Shown: piece by piece, positions 15,852 to 25,115 of the stretch
How the letters are laid out: each line of letters opens with the position of its first letter
Position numbering within the stretch: the first letter of the stretch is position 1
From: a bacterium
GTDB lineage: Bacteria; UBA8248
Length of the DNA: 64,000 nucleotides
Direction: 5' to 3'
Assembly: GCA_022828125.1 (NCBI GenBank)
Contig: JAJEJD010000018.1
Span: 186,001 to 250,000 of the forward strand
The notes under the pieces: generated by a model
Seen by the model: only the letters and a program-made list of their open reading frames with translations
Told to the model about the DNA's origin: nothing
The model's database searches: none
Translations under genes and position numbers: made by a program

Positions 15852-18383
15852 TCACCGGTAGTAAACAGCTCTACGCTTCATCTTTACGCGGCTCGAAAAT
15901 TCAGGCGCGAGACTCCTGCGAAACGCACGCCACCCGGCCGTCTCGCTGCCGGGCCAGGCTTCAGCGGCGCGGAACCGCTCGACGGAAAAGTGTTTTCCAT
16001 CGGGGTCGTCGCCCGCATGGACGCGGAGCATCCCGCCGCGCCAGGGGCGATACACCCCCAGCCTTCTCTGCCTCCTGCTCGTCTCCCGCCAGAGGTCGGC
16101 TTTCATCCATTTCACCCTCTGGGGAGCGGCTACGACGGCGCGGGGCGGACGCGCCTCGAGCCAGTCGAGGACTTCCCGCTTTCTGAGCAGGCCCTCGGGC
16201 AGGCGCACGAGGTCGTATCTCTTCCCCCGGAACCACCTGGCGTCGAAAGTCGGGTATCTCGATCGCAGCATGAGCAGCCAGCGCGAGCGGGCGTTTTCGA
16301 CCTCGAATCCCGTCGCGCCTCCTCCCCAGGAACGCAAGGAAACCCGCACTCCGCCTCCGCTCATCCGCCAGATGGTGCGGGGAGAATTGCGCCGCCTCCT
16401 GGAGCGGGAGCGATAAGGCGCCGAAGCGCCGAGGTCGCTGATGCGAAGCAAGCTATCGACCCGTATTCCTGAGGCGAACGCATTCGCGGCGAGTCGGTCT
16501 TTGGGATACCTGGAGAGGCTGAGCATCGCGCGCCAGGTCAACTCGTTCTCCCGGCGCATCAGGGGAGCGAGCACGTTTCCCCAGGCGTTGAAGCCGCCGG
16601 CCCGGCTTCCGGAACCATCCACCACCAAGCCCTTTCCATCGGGGAGGCGCAAGAATAAGGCGTCCGTGCCTCCGGCGTCGGGCAGGAGCAGCGTGGTGCG
16701 CTTTGGCATTACGGGCCGCGCGCCGGCGTCGGGGAGGAGCAGGAAAAACGTGAGGCCGCACACGCCCGCCCAGGCGGTCCGCCGCCGCCGCGCGCGCCTT
16801 GAGCGCAGTGCGAAAGCCATGAGGGCGTAGATCGAGGCGACGAGCCAGACCTGGGGACTCGGCGCGACGATGGAGGACCAGGGGATTTCTGCGGAATACG
16901 TCGATACGAAGATCATGAATTGCGCGAGAGCGCCGGTGAGCCACGTGGCGGGGAGCAGGAGCGCGACTCCGAGCGCTGGTATGACGGCGGCGAGAGCGCT
17001 CGTTACAAAGGAGAGAGGCACGAGGAGCGAGGCGACGGGAATGAGCAGGAAGTTCACGAGCAGGCCGATGGGATGCGCCTGATGGAAATGGAGCGCCGTG
17101 AGCGGCGTGACCGCGGCGGTGACGACCAGTTGGATGACGGCGAGTTGATGCGCCCGCGCGAGCCACCACGCTTTCTCCCATATCCTCAGGCGCGCCTCGG
17201 GCCGCGGGAGCCTGTCCGCCGCCAGGACGATGGCGCTCACCGCCACGAAGGAGAGCTGGAAACCCACGTCCCAGATGAAGCCGGGCTCGACCAGCAGGAT
17301 AAGCAGGGCGGCGAGCAGGACGGAGTGGATCGCGCTTCCCGGCCGCTCCAGGAGCCGGGTGAGGAGGTAGGCGACGATCATGATCGTGGCGCGCACCGTC
17401 GATATCCGGGCGCCGCTCAGAAGCGCAAAGAGAATCACGAGGGGGATGACGCCGAGCGATGCGAGTTTGGACGGCGTGAGCACGAACGGGCGCAGGGGAA
17501 AAACCCGGGGCGGGAGTCTGCGCAGAACGCCTTGCAGGGCGAAGAAGAAAAATGCGGCGATGAAGCCCACGTGCAGGCCGCTGATGGCGAGCAGATGCGC
17601 CGCGCCCGACCTCCTGAAGGCGTCTTTGAGTTCGGTGCCGATGCCATCTCGCAATCCGACGGTCATCGCTTCGATGAGACCGGCGGCGCGCTCGGGGTAG
17701 ACGGCGTTCATGTGGGCGCTCATGCGCTCGCGGAACTGAAACAAGAGCCGCCGCCAGCCCCATTTTTCCCTTGGTTCCAAAAGGTGAAGGTTGCGCACGG
17801 AACTGTATCCGACGGCGTGGACGCCTCTCAGGCGCAGGAATTCGCGGTAGTCGAACGCGCCGGGGTTCTTGAAGCGCTCGGGAGGTCTCAGGCGCACGCG
17901 CCGAATGAGCAGCCTGTCGCCGACTTCGGGTGTTTTTTCGAGCCGCGAGGCCAGCGTGATCCGCACGACGCCGGTCATGGGAACCTCGACGCCGCGTATG
18001 AGGGCGCGTTCCACGTCGATGTATATCCTCGGTCTGGGCGTCTCGCCGTCGTTTCGCTCCACGGGCCGGGAGAGATGGCCCGTGACGTTCATGTGCTCGT
18101 AGGGGATGTGCCGCAGCAGGTGATGTGCGGGCGTGGCGCCGCGATGGAGCGCGGGGGCGGCGAAAGATGCGGCGAATCCCAGGATCAGGAGGAGCGCCGC
18201 GAGGACGCCCTGCCTCTTCCCCCGGATGCGGCGGCTCATGGCGAGCATGACCGAGAAGGCCAATACAAGCGCAGCGGTGAGGGTGGAGGCGGCCTCTCCC
18301 CGCTCGAAGTCGAAGGAAAGCCCGCCCGTCAACAGACCCGCGATGTAGCCGACCGCCAGCAGATGCAGGGGGTGCACGTTCAC
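15852..18383 (-). CDS. comEC: ComEC/Rec2-family DNA-uptake channel protein
   Basis: An 843-residue polytopic protein. ComEC carries single-stranded DNA across the inner membrane during transformation. Seen: N-terminal helices, a soluble OB-like domain (about 90-200), then the competence domain with the hallmark HLLAISGLHVGF followed by multiple hydrophobic helices up to about 550. The C-terminal domain begins like the usual metallo-beta-lactamase-like domain (LVVDGSGS near 589) but the HxDxDH-type motif is replaced by LSLSRYPKDR near 621-630. Start: GTG 18383 or GTG 18377, the latter better spaced from GGAG. It stands alone, converging with the TPP enzyme. Confidence 0.88.
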   Translation of the reverse strand: MNVHPLHLLAVGYIAGLLTGGLSFDFERGEAASTLTAALVLAFSVMLAMSRRIRGKRQGVLAALLLILGFAASFAAPALHRGATPAHHLLRHIPYEHMNVTGHLSRPVERNDGETPRPRIYIDVERALIRGVEVPMTGVVRITLASRLEKTPEVGDRLLIRRVRLRPPERFKNPGAFDYREFLRLRGVHAVGYSSVRNLHLLEPREKWGWRRLLFQFRERMSAHMNAVYPERAAGLIEAMTVGLRDGIGTELKDAFRRSGAAHLLAISGLHVGFIAAFFFFALQGVLRRLPPRVFPLRPFVLTPSKLASLGVIPLVILFALLSGARISTVRATIMIVAYLLTRLLERPGSAIHSVLLAALLILLVEPGFIWDVGFQLSFVAVSAIVLAADRLPRPEARLRIWEKAWWLARAHQLAVIQLVVTAAVTPLTALHFHQAHPIGLLVNFLLIPVASLLVPLSFVTSALAAVIPALGVALLLPATWLTGALAQFMIFVSTYSAEIPWSSIVAPSPQVWLVASIYALMAFALRSRRARRRRTAWAGVCGLTFFLLLPDAGARPVMPKRTTLLLPDAGGTDALFLRLPDGKGLVVDGSGSRAGGFNAWGNVLAPLMRRENELTWRAMLSLSRYPKDRLAANAFASGIRVDSLLRISDLGASAPYRSRSRRRRNSPRTIWRMSGGGVRVSLRSWGGGATGFEVENARSRWLLMLRSRYPTFDARWFRGKRYDLVRLPEGLLRKREVLDWLEARPPRAVVAAPQRVKWMKADLWRETSRRQRRLGVYRPWRGGMLRVHAGDDPDGKHFSVERFRAAEAWPGSETAGWRAFRRSLAPEFSSRVKMKRRAVYYR

Positions 18384-18837
18384 TCCATGTAAGGAATACG
18401 CCTATCCTACATCAAAATGCGCCGCGCGCGCATTCCGGGGTTGTTGAAAAACCCTGGAACCCTGGATTTGTCGTATTTAACCGACCGACGAGAGAGAAAA
18501 ATCACTCCCCCCTTGAGGGGGAGTCGAGGAAGCCGAGCGGTTTGTGCGAAGGCTGACTCGGTGGGGGGTAAAATGCGTTTTATCGCTATTCCGGATCATA
18601 CCCCCCACCGAATCGCTTTCGGGCTTACGCCCTCAGCTCTTCGACTCCCCCTCAAGGGGGGAGTGGTTGGTTGGCGCTCTGCAAGGTAGGAGTAAAGTTT
18701 CATTCCTTTATGGTCGACTCCACCGCCGAACCACGAAATCATGACTTATTCAACAACCGCATTCTCCTTCGCCTTCTCGCCCGCTCGTGGTAGGCTTCGC
18801 CCCGGGCGAATGGAAGGGTTCTTTTCAGAGGATGACG
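18384..18837. other. Intergenic repeat cassette containing the second MITE-like copy
   Basis: No gene is seen between the divergent comEC and aldo/keto reductase genes. TTGTTGAAAAACCC (18441) and TTATTCAACAACC (18747-18758) form the outer edges; the 163-bp element lies inside. Promoters for both genes should be here, but none was recognised with confidence. Confidence 0.6.
18503..18665. repeat. MITE-like foldback element, copy 2 (163 bp)
   Basis: The same length, orientation and perfect 23-bp terminal inverted repeats as copy 1 at 7045-7207; by hand comparison about 10 differences lie between them, all internal. It is nested in a TGTTGAAAAA-edged cassette. It is too short to encode a transposase, so mobilisation would need one in trans. 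Confidence 0.88.
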
Positions 18838-19836
18838 ATGCGCAGGCGCACCCTGGGGAATACGGGCATCTCGGTGTCCGAGATAGGTTTCGGCACGGGC
18901 GGCATCAGCCGCCTGATGGTGGGCGACGACGGCGAGGCGCAGCTACGCGCGGTGCGCGGCGCGCTGGACGGGGGTGTGAACTTCTTCGATACGGCGATGG
19001 GCTACGGGAGCGGAAAGTCCGAAGCCAACCTGGGCGCCGCGCTCAAGAGATTGGGGGCGGAGGTTGTTCTCACGACGAAGATCCGCCTCACCGCCGGGGA
19101 GCGCGAAGCGCCCGAAGCGGCGGTGGTCGCTTCGGTGGAGAAGAGTCTCGAGCGGCTGGGCCGCTCCCACGTCGACCTGATTCAGATCCATAACTACGTG
19201 GCTCCCGAGCGGAACTGGCCGGTGGGGGAGGTGGCCTTCGATCTCGACGATATATATCGCGCAGGCGGCGTGCTCGATGGTTTCAGGGAATTACGCGACC
19301 GCGGACTCGTGCGTTTTTTCGGGTTCACCGGCATCGGGCATCCCGCCTCGCTGGCCGAGATGGTCGACAGCGGCGAGTTCCACACGGTGCAGGCGTATTT
19401 CAACCTGCTCAACCCGAGCGCGGCGTATTCGGTGCCCGAGGGTTTCAGCGCGGTGGACTATAAGCTGCTCATCGAACGCGCAGCATCCATCGGGATGGGG
19501 GTGCTGGCGATTCGCGCCCTGGCGCTCGGCGCGCTGACCGCCGAGCCGAACCTGCTGGGGTTTCTGGACGAGCGCCCGCCGGTTCTCTCGCTGGGTTCTG
19601 AATACGACGAAGACGTGGCGCGCGCGGAGAAGCTCGCGTTCCTCGTTCGCGAGGGATGCACGCTGGCGCAGGCGGCGATGCGGTTCGTCCTGATGCGCGA
19701 TGAGGTCTCCTGCGCGCTGGTGGGTTTCTCGGGAGAGGAGCAGCTCGCAGAAGCCCTCAACGGTGCGGACGCTGGTCCACTGACGGGAGATGAAATGCAG
19801 GAGCTCAAGAAGATTTGGGCAAACGATTTCGCCTAG
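18838..19836 (+). CDS. Aldo/keto reductase
   Basis: A 332-residue NADPH-dependent TIM-barrel oxidoreductase. The catalytic set is visible: Asp and Tyr in VNFFDTAMGYGSGKSE, Lys in VVLTTKIRL, His in LIQIHNYV. The opening RRRTLGNTGISVSEIGFGTG is typical. ATG 18838 is chosen as AGAGG lies 6 bases upstream; ATG 18832 is an alternative. A gap of 27 bases to the MFS transporter suggests co-transcription, perhaps uptake and reduction of one compound; the substrate is unknown. Confidence 0.88.
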   Translation: MRRRTLGNTGISVSEIGFGTGGISRLMVGDDGEAQLRAVRGALDGGVNFFDTAMGYGSGKSEANLGAALKRLGAEVVLTTKIRLTAGEREAPEAAVVASVEKSLERLGRSHVDLIQIHNYVAPERNWPVGEVAFDLDDIYRAGGVLDGFRELRDRGLVRFFGFTGIGHPASLAEMVDSGEFHTVQAYFNLLNPSAAYSVPEGFSAVDYKLLIERAASIGMGVLAIRALALGALTAEPNLLGFLDERPPVLSLGSEYDEDVARAEKLAFLVREGCTLAQAAMRFVLMRDEVSCALVGFSGEEQLAEALNGADAGPLTGDEMQELKKIWANDFA

Positions 19837-19863
19837 CCAGAGAACGAACCGATCGCTGAATTC

Positions 19864-21111
19864 ATGGACACTCCCCCGAAAGCGCGCATGAGCCAGGCGT
19901 CCCTGTGGGTGCTGAGCTTCTCCCAGTTACCCATCATGTTCGTCTACGCCAACTACCCGACCGCCATCCCGATACTGAAGGCGGAATGGTCCCTCACCAA
20001 TGCGGACGCCGGCGTTATTTATTTTGCCTTTTACGTGGGCTACGTCGTCGCCTCCGCCGTGCTCACCGGGGCGACCGACTATTTCAGTGCGAGAACGATT
20101 TTTCTTTTCTCGGCCGCCTGGCTCGGCCTCACCAACCTCATGTTCCCCTTCTTCGCCGAGGGTCTCTGGACGGCCGCCCTGCTGCGGTGCGCGTGCGGCG
20201 TGGGGCTTGCGGGCGTGTTCGGACCGGGATTGCGCCTCGTGGCCGAGAACGCCTCGCCGGGAATGCGTGCGAAGACGGTGTCCGGTTACGCTTTCTTCTT
20301 CAGCTTCAGCGTTTCGGTTTCGATGTTCCTGACAGGCTACCTGCTTCCCGATTTCGGCTGGCGCTTCACCTTCGCCGCGGGTTCGCTCGGCCCGGTTGTC
20401 GGCATCCTGATGGTGTTGCTCGGGGTGCCCGACCCCGGAAGGGAGGAACCGGAAAGTGGTGAGAAATTCACCTTTCCCCGCCTGCCGCTCAGGTGCTGGG
20501 TGCTCATCGGCTCCTACGTCATGCACCGCTGGGAGTTGTTCGCATTCAGGGGGTGGGGCGTCACGTTCCTGGCTTCGGCGTTCGTCGCTCACGGACTTCC
20601 GAGAGGTGACGCCGTGGACAACGCAGCAACGGCCCTGGCGTTCATGATCGCGATATCCGCTTTTTCGAACTTCATCGGCGCATGGTCGGCCGACAGGTTC
20701 GGAAGGCTTCCGAGCATCGGGTGGAGTATGTTCTTGAGCGGCGCGATGACGTACGGAGTAGGGTATCTCTTTCACGCGCCGATTCCGCTTTTGCTTGTCG
20801 TGTTGCTTGTCTGGGCGGTAACGATGGCCGTCGATGCGACGGTATTCCTGGTCGTGATGAGCGAAATCGCGCCCAAGCGCCACCTCGGCACGGCGCTGGG
20901 CTGCCTCACCGGGTTCGGCTTTCTGTTCGGTGCGCTCTCCTCGATCGAAGTGGGCTACATTCTGGACGTCACGAACCCCGGTTCGCGGGGCGAGGTTCTG
21001 CCCACCGAATGGACGGCGGCCTGGGCTTCGGTGGGCGTGGCCGTCTGGATCGGCCTGGGCGGAATCGTCTGGCTTTCCCGTATAATGAAGAGGCGGACGC
21101 AGGATGCTTGA
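19864..21111 (+). CDS. Major facilitator superfamily transporter
   Basis: A 415-residue membrane protein with about 12 hydrophobic segments in two halves, e.g. AGVIYFAFYVGYVVASAVL and FGFLFGALSSIEVGYILDV. ADRFGRLPSIGW in the cytoplasmic loop matches the MFS DRxGR motif. Secondary transporters of this family move small solutes with protons or other ions. It directly follows the aldo/keto reductase. Substrate not identifiable. Confidence 0.85.
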   Translation: MDTPPKARMSQASLWVLSFSQLPIMFVYANYPTAIPILKAEWSLTNADAGVIYFAFYVGYVVASAVLTGATDYFSARTIFLFSAAWLGLTNLMFPFFAEGLWTAALLRCACGVGLAGVFGPGLRLVAENASPGMRAKTVSGYAFFFSFSVSVSMFLTGYLLPDFGWRFTFAAGSLGPVVGILMVLLGVPDPGREEPESGEKFTFPRLPLRCWVLIGSYVMHRWELFAFRGWGVTFLASAFVAHGLPRGDAVDNAATALAFMIAISAFSNFIGAWSADRFGRLPSIGWSMFLSGAMTYGVGYLFHAPIPLLLVVLLVWAVTMAVDATVFLVVMSEIAPKRHLGTALGCLTGFGFLFGALSSIEVGYILDVTNPGSRGEVLPTEWTAAWASVGVAVWIGLGGIVWLSRIMKRRTQDA

Positions 21112-21197
21112 ATTCCGGTTGCGAAGCCGATACGCTCCCGCGCCAGTGAAGTGGATTCACATATACAAGCGCGGAAATGAATGAGGGATAAGAAATC

Positions 21198-22982
21198 TTG
21201 AGCGAGCTTTTGGAAAAAGGAAGAACCCACGACTGCGGAGCGCTTCGCGCATCAGACGTCGGCAGCGAAGTCGTCCTGATGGGCTGGGCGGGGTCGAACC
21301 GCGACCACGGCGGGCTGATTTTCATCGACTTGCGCGACCGCTACGGCGTCACCCAGGTGGTGGCCGATCCCTCCTATGACGAGGCGTCCCACGCCCTCGC
21401 CGAGCGGGTGCGCGGCGAATGGGTGCTCGCCGTTCAGGGGGTGGTCATCGAGCGCCCCGAGGGGATGGCGAACCCGAGTCTCGACACCGGCGAAATCGAG
21501 GTTCGTATAACGAAACTCGAAGTCCTGAGCGAGGCGAGAACGCCGCCTTTCGAGATAGAGGACGACTCCGACGCGGGTGAAGCGCTGCGCCTCCAGTACC
21601 GCTATCTCGACCTGAGGCGCGCTTCCTTACGCGATAATTTCATCCGGCGCCATCAGGCGACACAGGTGATTCGCAATTTCCTGACGGAAAACCACTTCGT
21701 CGACGTCGAGACCCCGGTGCTTACGAGAAGCACCCCCGAGGGGGCGAGGGATTATCTGGTGCCCAGCCGGCTCGCTCGCGGGAGTTTCTTTGCGCTTCCC
21801 CAGAGTCCCCAGATGTTCAAGCAGATTCTCATGGTCGCGGGTTTCGATCGCTACTACCAGATCGTCAAATGCTTCCGGGACGAGGACTTGCGCGCCGACA
21901 GGCAGCCCGAGTTCACGCAGATCGACGTCGAATGCTCCTTCCTGAACCGCGATACCTTCTTCGGACTCATGGAGGGTCTGGTGGCCAGGATTTGGAAAGA
22001 GGTGGGCGGGATCGAGATCGACACGCCTTTCGAGCGCGTCCCCTACGCGGAGGCGATAGCGCAATACGGGACCGACAGGCCGGACAGGCGCTTTGGCATG
22101 AAGCTGGCCACGTTCACCGACGTGGCGCAGGCGAGCGAGTTCAAGGTGTTCAAGGGGGCGGTGGAAAAAGGGGGCGTGGCGCGCGCCATGGCGGGGCCGG
22201 GCATGGCGTCGGCCTCGCGAAAAGAGATAGACGACATCATCGCGCGCGCGCAGGAGCTGGGCGCGGGCGGCCTCGCCTGGGCGAAGCGCACCGAAAACGG
22301 GTATGAGTCGAACATCACGAAGTTCTTCCTGGACGGCCAGTTGGAGGAGATAGGCGCGCGGGCGGGAGTCGAAGTCGGCGATCTGTTGATGATGGTGGCC
22401 GATGCCCCGGCGGTGAGCGCATCGGTGCTGGGCCAATTACGCGAAGAAATCGGCAAGCGTCTGGGACTCGTCTCCCGCGGCGATGGAGAATTCGATTTCT
22501 GCTGGGTCGTGGACTTCCCGCTTCTCGAATACGACGAGGCGGAGAAGAGGTTCCACGCGCTGCACCACCCCTTCACGGCGCCCGTGCCCGAGGACGTCAG
22601 TCTGTTCGATTCCGACCCCGGCGCCATCCGCTCCCAGGCCTACGACATGGTGGTGAACGGGAACGAGATCGGCGGCGGCAGTCAGCGTATCCACCAGCGC
22701 GAGGTGCAGCAGAAGATGTTCGCCGCCCTGGACATGGACGAAGAAGAGGCGCAGCGGCGCTTCGGCTTCTTCATGGAGGCGCTCGAGTTCGGCACGCCGC
22801 CTCACGGGGGAATCGCGTTCGGCCTGGACCGGATCATGATGCTGCTGACGGGCGCTCCCTCCATCCGCGACGTCATCGCGTTTCCCAAGACCCAGAAGGC
22901 CACCTGCCTGATGACCGGCGCGCCGGCCTCTGTCGAGCGTCTCCAGCTCCGGGAGCTGGGCATCGACGGGTCGTTCCGGTAG
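21198..22982 (+). CDS. aspS: Aspartyl-tRNA synthetase
   Basis: A 594-residue bacterial-type AspRS. N-terminal OB anticodon-binding domain with MGWAGSNRDHGGLIFIDLRD, class II catalytic core with QSPQMFKQILMVAGFDRYYQ and FRDEDLRADRQPEFTQIDVE, the bacteria-specific GAD insertion (about 290-410), and motif 3 GGIAFGLDRIMMLL. It starts at TTG 21198. It is followed after 9 bases by era. Whether it also charges tRNA-Asn cannot be judged, as no asnS or gatCAB is in view. Confidence 0.96.
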   Translation: MSELLEKGRTHDCGALRASDVGSEVVLMGWAGSNRDHGGLIFIDLRDRYGVTQVVADPSYDEASHALAERVRGEWVLAVQGVVIERPEGMANPSLDTGEIEVRITKLEVLSEARTPPFEIEDDSDAGEALRLQYRYLDLRRASLRDNFIRRHQATQVIRNFLTENHFVDVETPVLTRSTPEGARDYLVPSRLARGSFFALPQSPQMFKQILMVAGFDRYYQIVKCFRDEDLRADRQPEFTQIDVECSFLNRDTFFGLMEGLVARIWKEVGGIEIDTPFERVPYAEAIAQYGTDRPDRRFGMKLATFTDVAQASEFKVFKGAVEKGGVARAMAGPGMASASRKEIDDIIARAQELGAGGLAWAKRTENGYESNITKFFLDGQLEEIGARAGVEVGDLLMMVADAPAVSASVLGQLREEIGKRLGLVSRGDGEFDFCWVVDFPLLEYDEAEKRFHALHHPFTAPVPEDVSLFDSDPGAIRSQAYDMVVNGNEIGGGSQRIHQREVQQKMFAALDMDEEEAQRRFGFFMEALEFGTPPHGGIAFGLDRIMMLLTGAPSIRDVIAFPKTQKATCLMTGAPASVERLQLRELGIDGSFR

Positions 22983-22991
22983 GTCGCCCGG

Positions 22992-23981
22992 GTGTCGAGG
23001 AAAAAGAAGGCGCGCGGGACCCGGGGCGACGCGCGCACGCTCGACCTCGAGAAAATCCTGAGAAGCGGCGATGCGCACGATGAGACGCCCGAGGGGTTTC
23101 GTTCCGGCTTCATCGCCATCATCGGCCGTCCGAACGTGGGCAAATCCACCCTGCTCAACCGCATCCTGGGCGAAAAACTCGCCATCGTCACACGAAAGCC
23201 CGGAACCACGAGGCGCAGACTTCTCGGCGTGCTGAACACGGATGACGCGCAGGCGGCTTTTTTCGATACGCCGGGCCTCGAGCGACCTGCCTCGAAACTC
23301 GGGCGCTTTCTGCTCGAAGAGGTGAAGGCCGCCTGCGCAGGTGCGGACCTCGCCCTGTTCATGACGGATGACGCGGAAGGGGAGGTGGAGGAAAACGCGC
23401 TCGCGCTGATAGAGGATGCGGGCGTGCCCGCGTTTCTCGTCATCAACAAGGTGGACCGCTTGAAGGACAAGACGAAGCTCCTGCCCGTTCTGGCGAAACA
23501 CGCCGAAGGCGAGGGGTTCAAGAGTGCCTATCCGATTTCGGCGCTCAAGGGGGACAACGTGGAGCCGCTGGTGGAAGACATCATCGAGGCGCTTCCGGAA
23601 GGCCCCAGATATTTCTCTCCCGACATGACGACGGACGTGAGCGAAGCGCTCCTGATAGAGGAGTTCGTGCGCGAGCAGGTGTACCGCCTGCTGCACAAGG
23701 AGATCCCCTACGCCGTGGCGGTGAAGGTGCGCGAGATGGAGCGCGCCGAGCGTTCCGGCCTGTTGCACGTCGAGGCGGAAATCTACGTGGAGCGCAAGAG
23801 CCAGCGGGGCATTCTGGTGGGCAAGGGAGGCAGCCGGATCAAGAAGATCGGGGAATTATCGAGAAAGGAGATCGAACGGCGCCTCGGCGAGCAGATATAT
23901 CTCGGCTTGAAAGTAGGCATCAAGCCGAACTGGCGGCAAAAGGATGCCGCGCTTTCCGAACTCGGGTATGAGAATGTCTAG
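22992..23981 (+). CDS. era: GTPase Era
   Basis: A 329-residue GTPase that chaperones 16S rRNA maturation and 30S assembly. G-motifs: GRPNVGKST (G1), PGTTRRR (G2), DTPG (G3), NKVD (G4), SALKGDN (G5). The KH RNA-binding domain at the C-terminus contains GILVGKGGSRIKKIGELSRK. An extra basic stretch of about 35 residues precedes the G domain. It is coupled to aspS and converges with rpsU with only 2 bases between stops, so there is no room for a separate terminator. Confidence 0.95.
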   Translation: MSRKKKARGTRGDARTLDLEKILRSGDAHDETPEGFRSGFIAIIGRPNVGKSTLLNRILGEKLAIVTRKPGTTRRRLLGVLNTDDAQAAFFDTPGLERPASKLGRFLLEEVKAACAGADLALFMTDDAEGEVEENALALIEDAGVPAFLVINKVDRLKDKTKLLPVLAKHAEGEGFKSAYPISALKGDNVEPLVEDIIEALPEGPRYFSPDMTTDVSEALLIEEFVREQVYRLLHKEIPYAVAVKVREMERAERSGLLHVEAEIYVERKSQRGILVGKGGSRIKKIGELSRKEIERRLGEQIYLGLKVGIKPNWRQKDAALSELGYENV

Positions 23982-23983
23982 GC

Positions 23984-24172
23984 TTAGCGGTTCTGGGCGC
24001 GCATGCGCTTTTTGTGTGCGGCGAGTATCTTTCTCTTGCGCTTTACGCTGGGCTTCTCATAGTATTCGCGCTTTTTGATCTCGGTGAGAATGCCTGATTT
24101 TTCGCATTGTTTCTTGAATTGCTTCAAAGCCTTGTCGATGGATTCACCCTCGTGTACTTTTACTCCCGGCAT
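23984..24172 (-). CDS. rpsU: 30S ribosomal protein S21
   Basis: A 62-residue, highly basic protein with the S21 pattern [20 protein letters not shown] near the start and [16 protein letters not shown] in the middle. S21 binds the 30S platform and helps initiation. The frame extends much further upstream, but ATG 24172 is clearly right because the family starts here and GGGAGGAAC precedes it. It is divergent from recO. Confidence 0.95.
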   Translation of the reverse strand: MPGVKVHEGESIDKALKQFKKQCEKSGILTEIKKREYYEKPSVKRKRKILAAHKKRMRAQNR

Positions 24173-24299
24173 ATTGGTTTCGTTCCTCCCGTTTGCGGTA
24201 ACTGGCGTTAGAAAATAGAATCGTTCCGGTCGCAAACTATCTCTCATCCGCCCGGTTTCGTCAAGACCCCCAAAAGAAGACCTGTCGGGAGGCGTTTTC

Positions 24300-25052
24300 T
24301 TGGCCATTCTGAACGACGAAGCCATCGTCCTGGGCGCAAGCCCGTTCTCGAACACGAGCCTGATCGTGACGTTCCTGACCAAAGAGCAGGGAAAGGTGCG
24401 CCTGGTGGCCAAGGGCGCGCGATCGGCGAAATCGAGGATGGGCGTGGGACTTGAACCGGCGAGCGAGAATCACCTCGAGTGGAGCCGGCGCACGGGTTCC
24501 GGTTTGGGGACGATGCGAAAATGCGAGACGACACGGGTTTATCAAAGACTCTGGAAGAACTATGAGGCCATGCGGATGGCGTCGCGTCTATTGAAGATAC
24601 TCGATGCGGTGTTGGGCGTGGACGAGGGCGAGAGCGCGCACTTTTGGTTGCTCCGCTCCTCGCTCGAAGCGCTCGAAGCAGGCGCGGGCGCGGCGAGCAT
24701 GGAGGGGGTCTTCCTCCTCATGCTGCTCAAGACGATGGGTCTCGACCCGAGCCTCGATTATTGCGCGGCGTGCGAAAAAAGACCGGGGAGTGAGACGACG
24801 CGTTTCGATATCGCCACGGGCGAGCTCCGTTGCGCGAGGTGTCCGGAGCCGACTGCGCGCGAGATGCACCTGCGCGCCGGCGCCGTCGCCGCGATGAAAG
24901 AGGTTTTTCGCCTGACGCCTGAGAAGTGTTTTTCCATCCGGTTCGCCGCGCCCCTGGAACGTGAGATCATCGGGTGCGCGGAGGCGTTTCTGCAATATCA
25001 CGGTGGAAAGAGCCTGCCGAGACGCTCCGGCCAAACCTCCGTTTCGCGTTGA
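24300..25052 (+). CDS. recO: DNA repair protein RecO
   Basis: A 250-residue RecF-pathway mediator that helps load RecA on SSB-coated DNA. N-terminal OB fold ([37 protein letters not shown]), helical middle, and a zinc pair of cysteines CAAC and CARC around residues 160-180. TTG 24300 has GGGAGG 8 bases upstream. RecO next to era is a common bacterial arrangement. Confidence 0.93.
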   Translation: MAILNDEAIVLGASPFSNTSLIVTFLTKEQGKVRLVAKGARSAKSRMGVGLEPASENHLEWSRRTGSGLGTMRKCETTRVYQRLWKNYEAMRMASRLLKILDAVLGVDEGESAHFWLLRSSLEALEAGAGAASMEGVFLLMLLKTMGLDPSLDYCAACEKRPGSETTRFDIATGELRCARCPEPTAREMHLRAGAVAAMKEVFRLTPEKCFSIRFAAPLEREIIGCAEAFLQYHGGKSLPRRSGQTSVSR

Positions 25053-25115
25053 CGGAATCCCGCCGGAGGAGTATTTGTTCCCTCGTTCCGGGGGTGATTT
25101 TCTGATGAGGTTGAT

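Noticed and set aside
16920-18392. Long open frame (490 codons) antisense to comEC, and similar antisense frames at 11434-12825, 24588-26651 and 36976-39645
   Set aside because: They have repetitive Arg/Gly/Glu/His-rich composition without recognisable domains and lie opposite clearly real genes; such frames arise from codon bias in GC-rich DNA.
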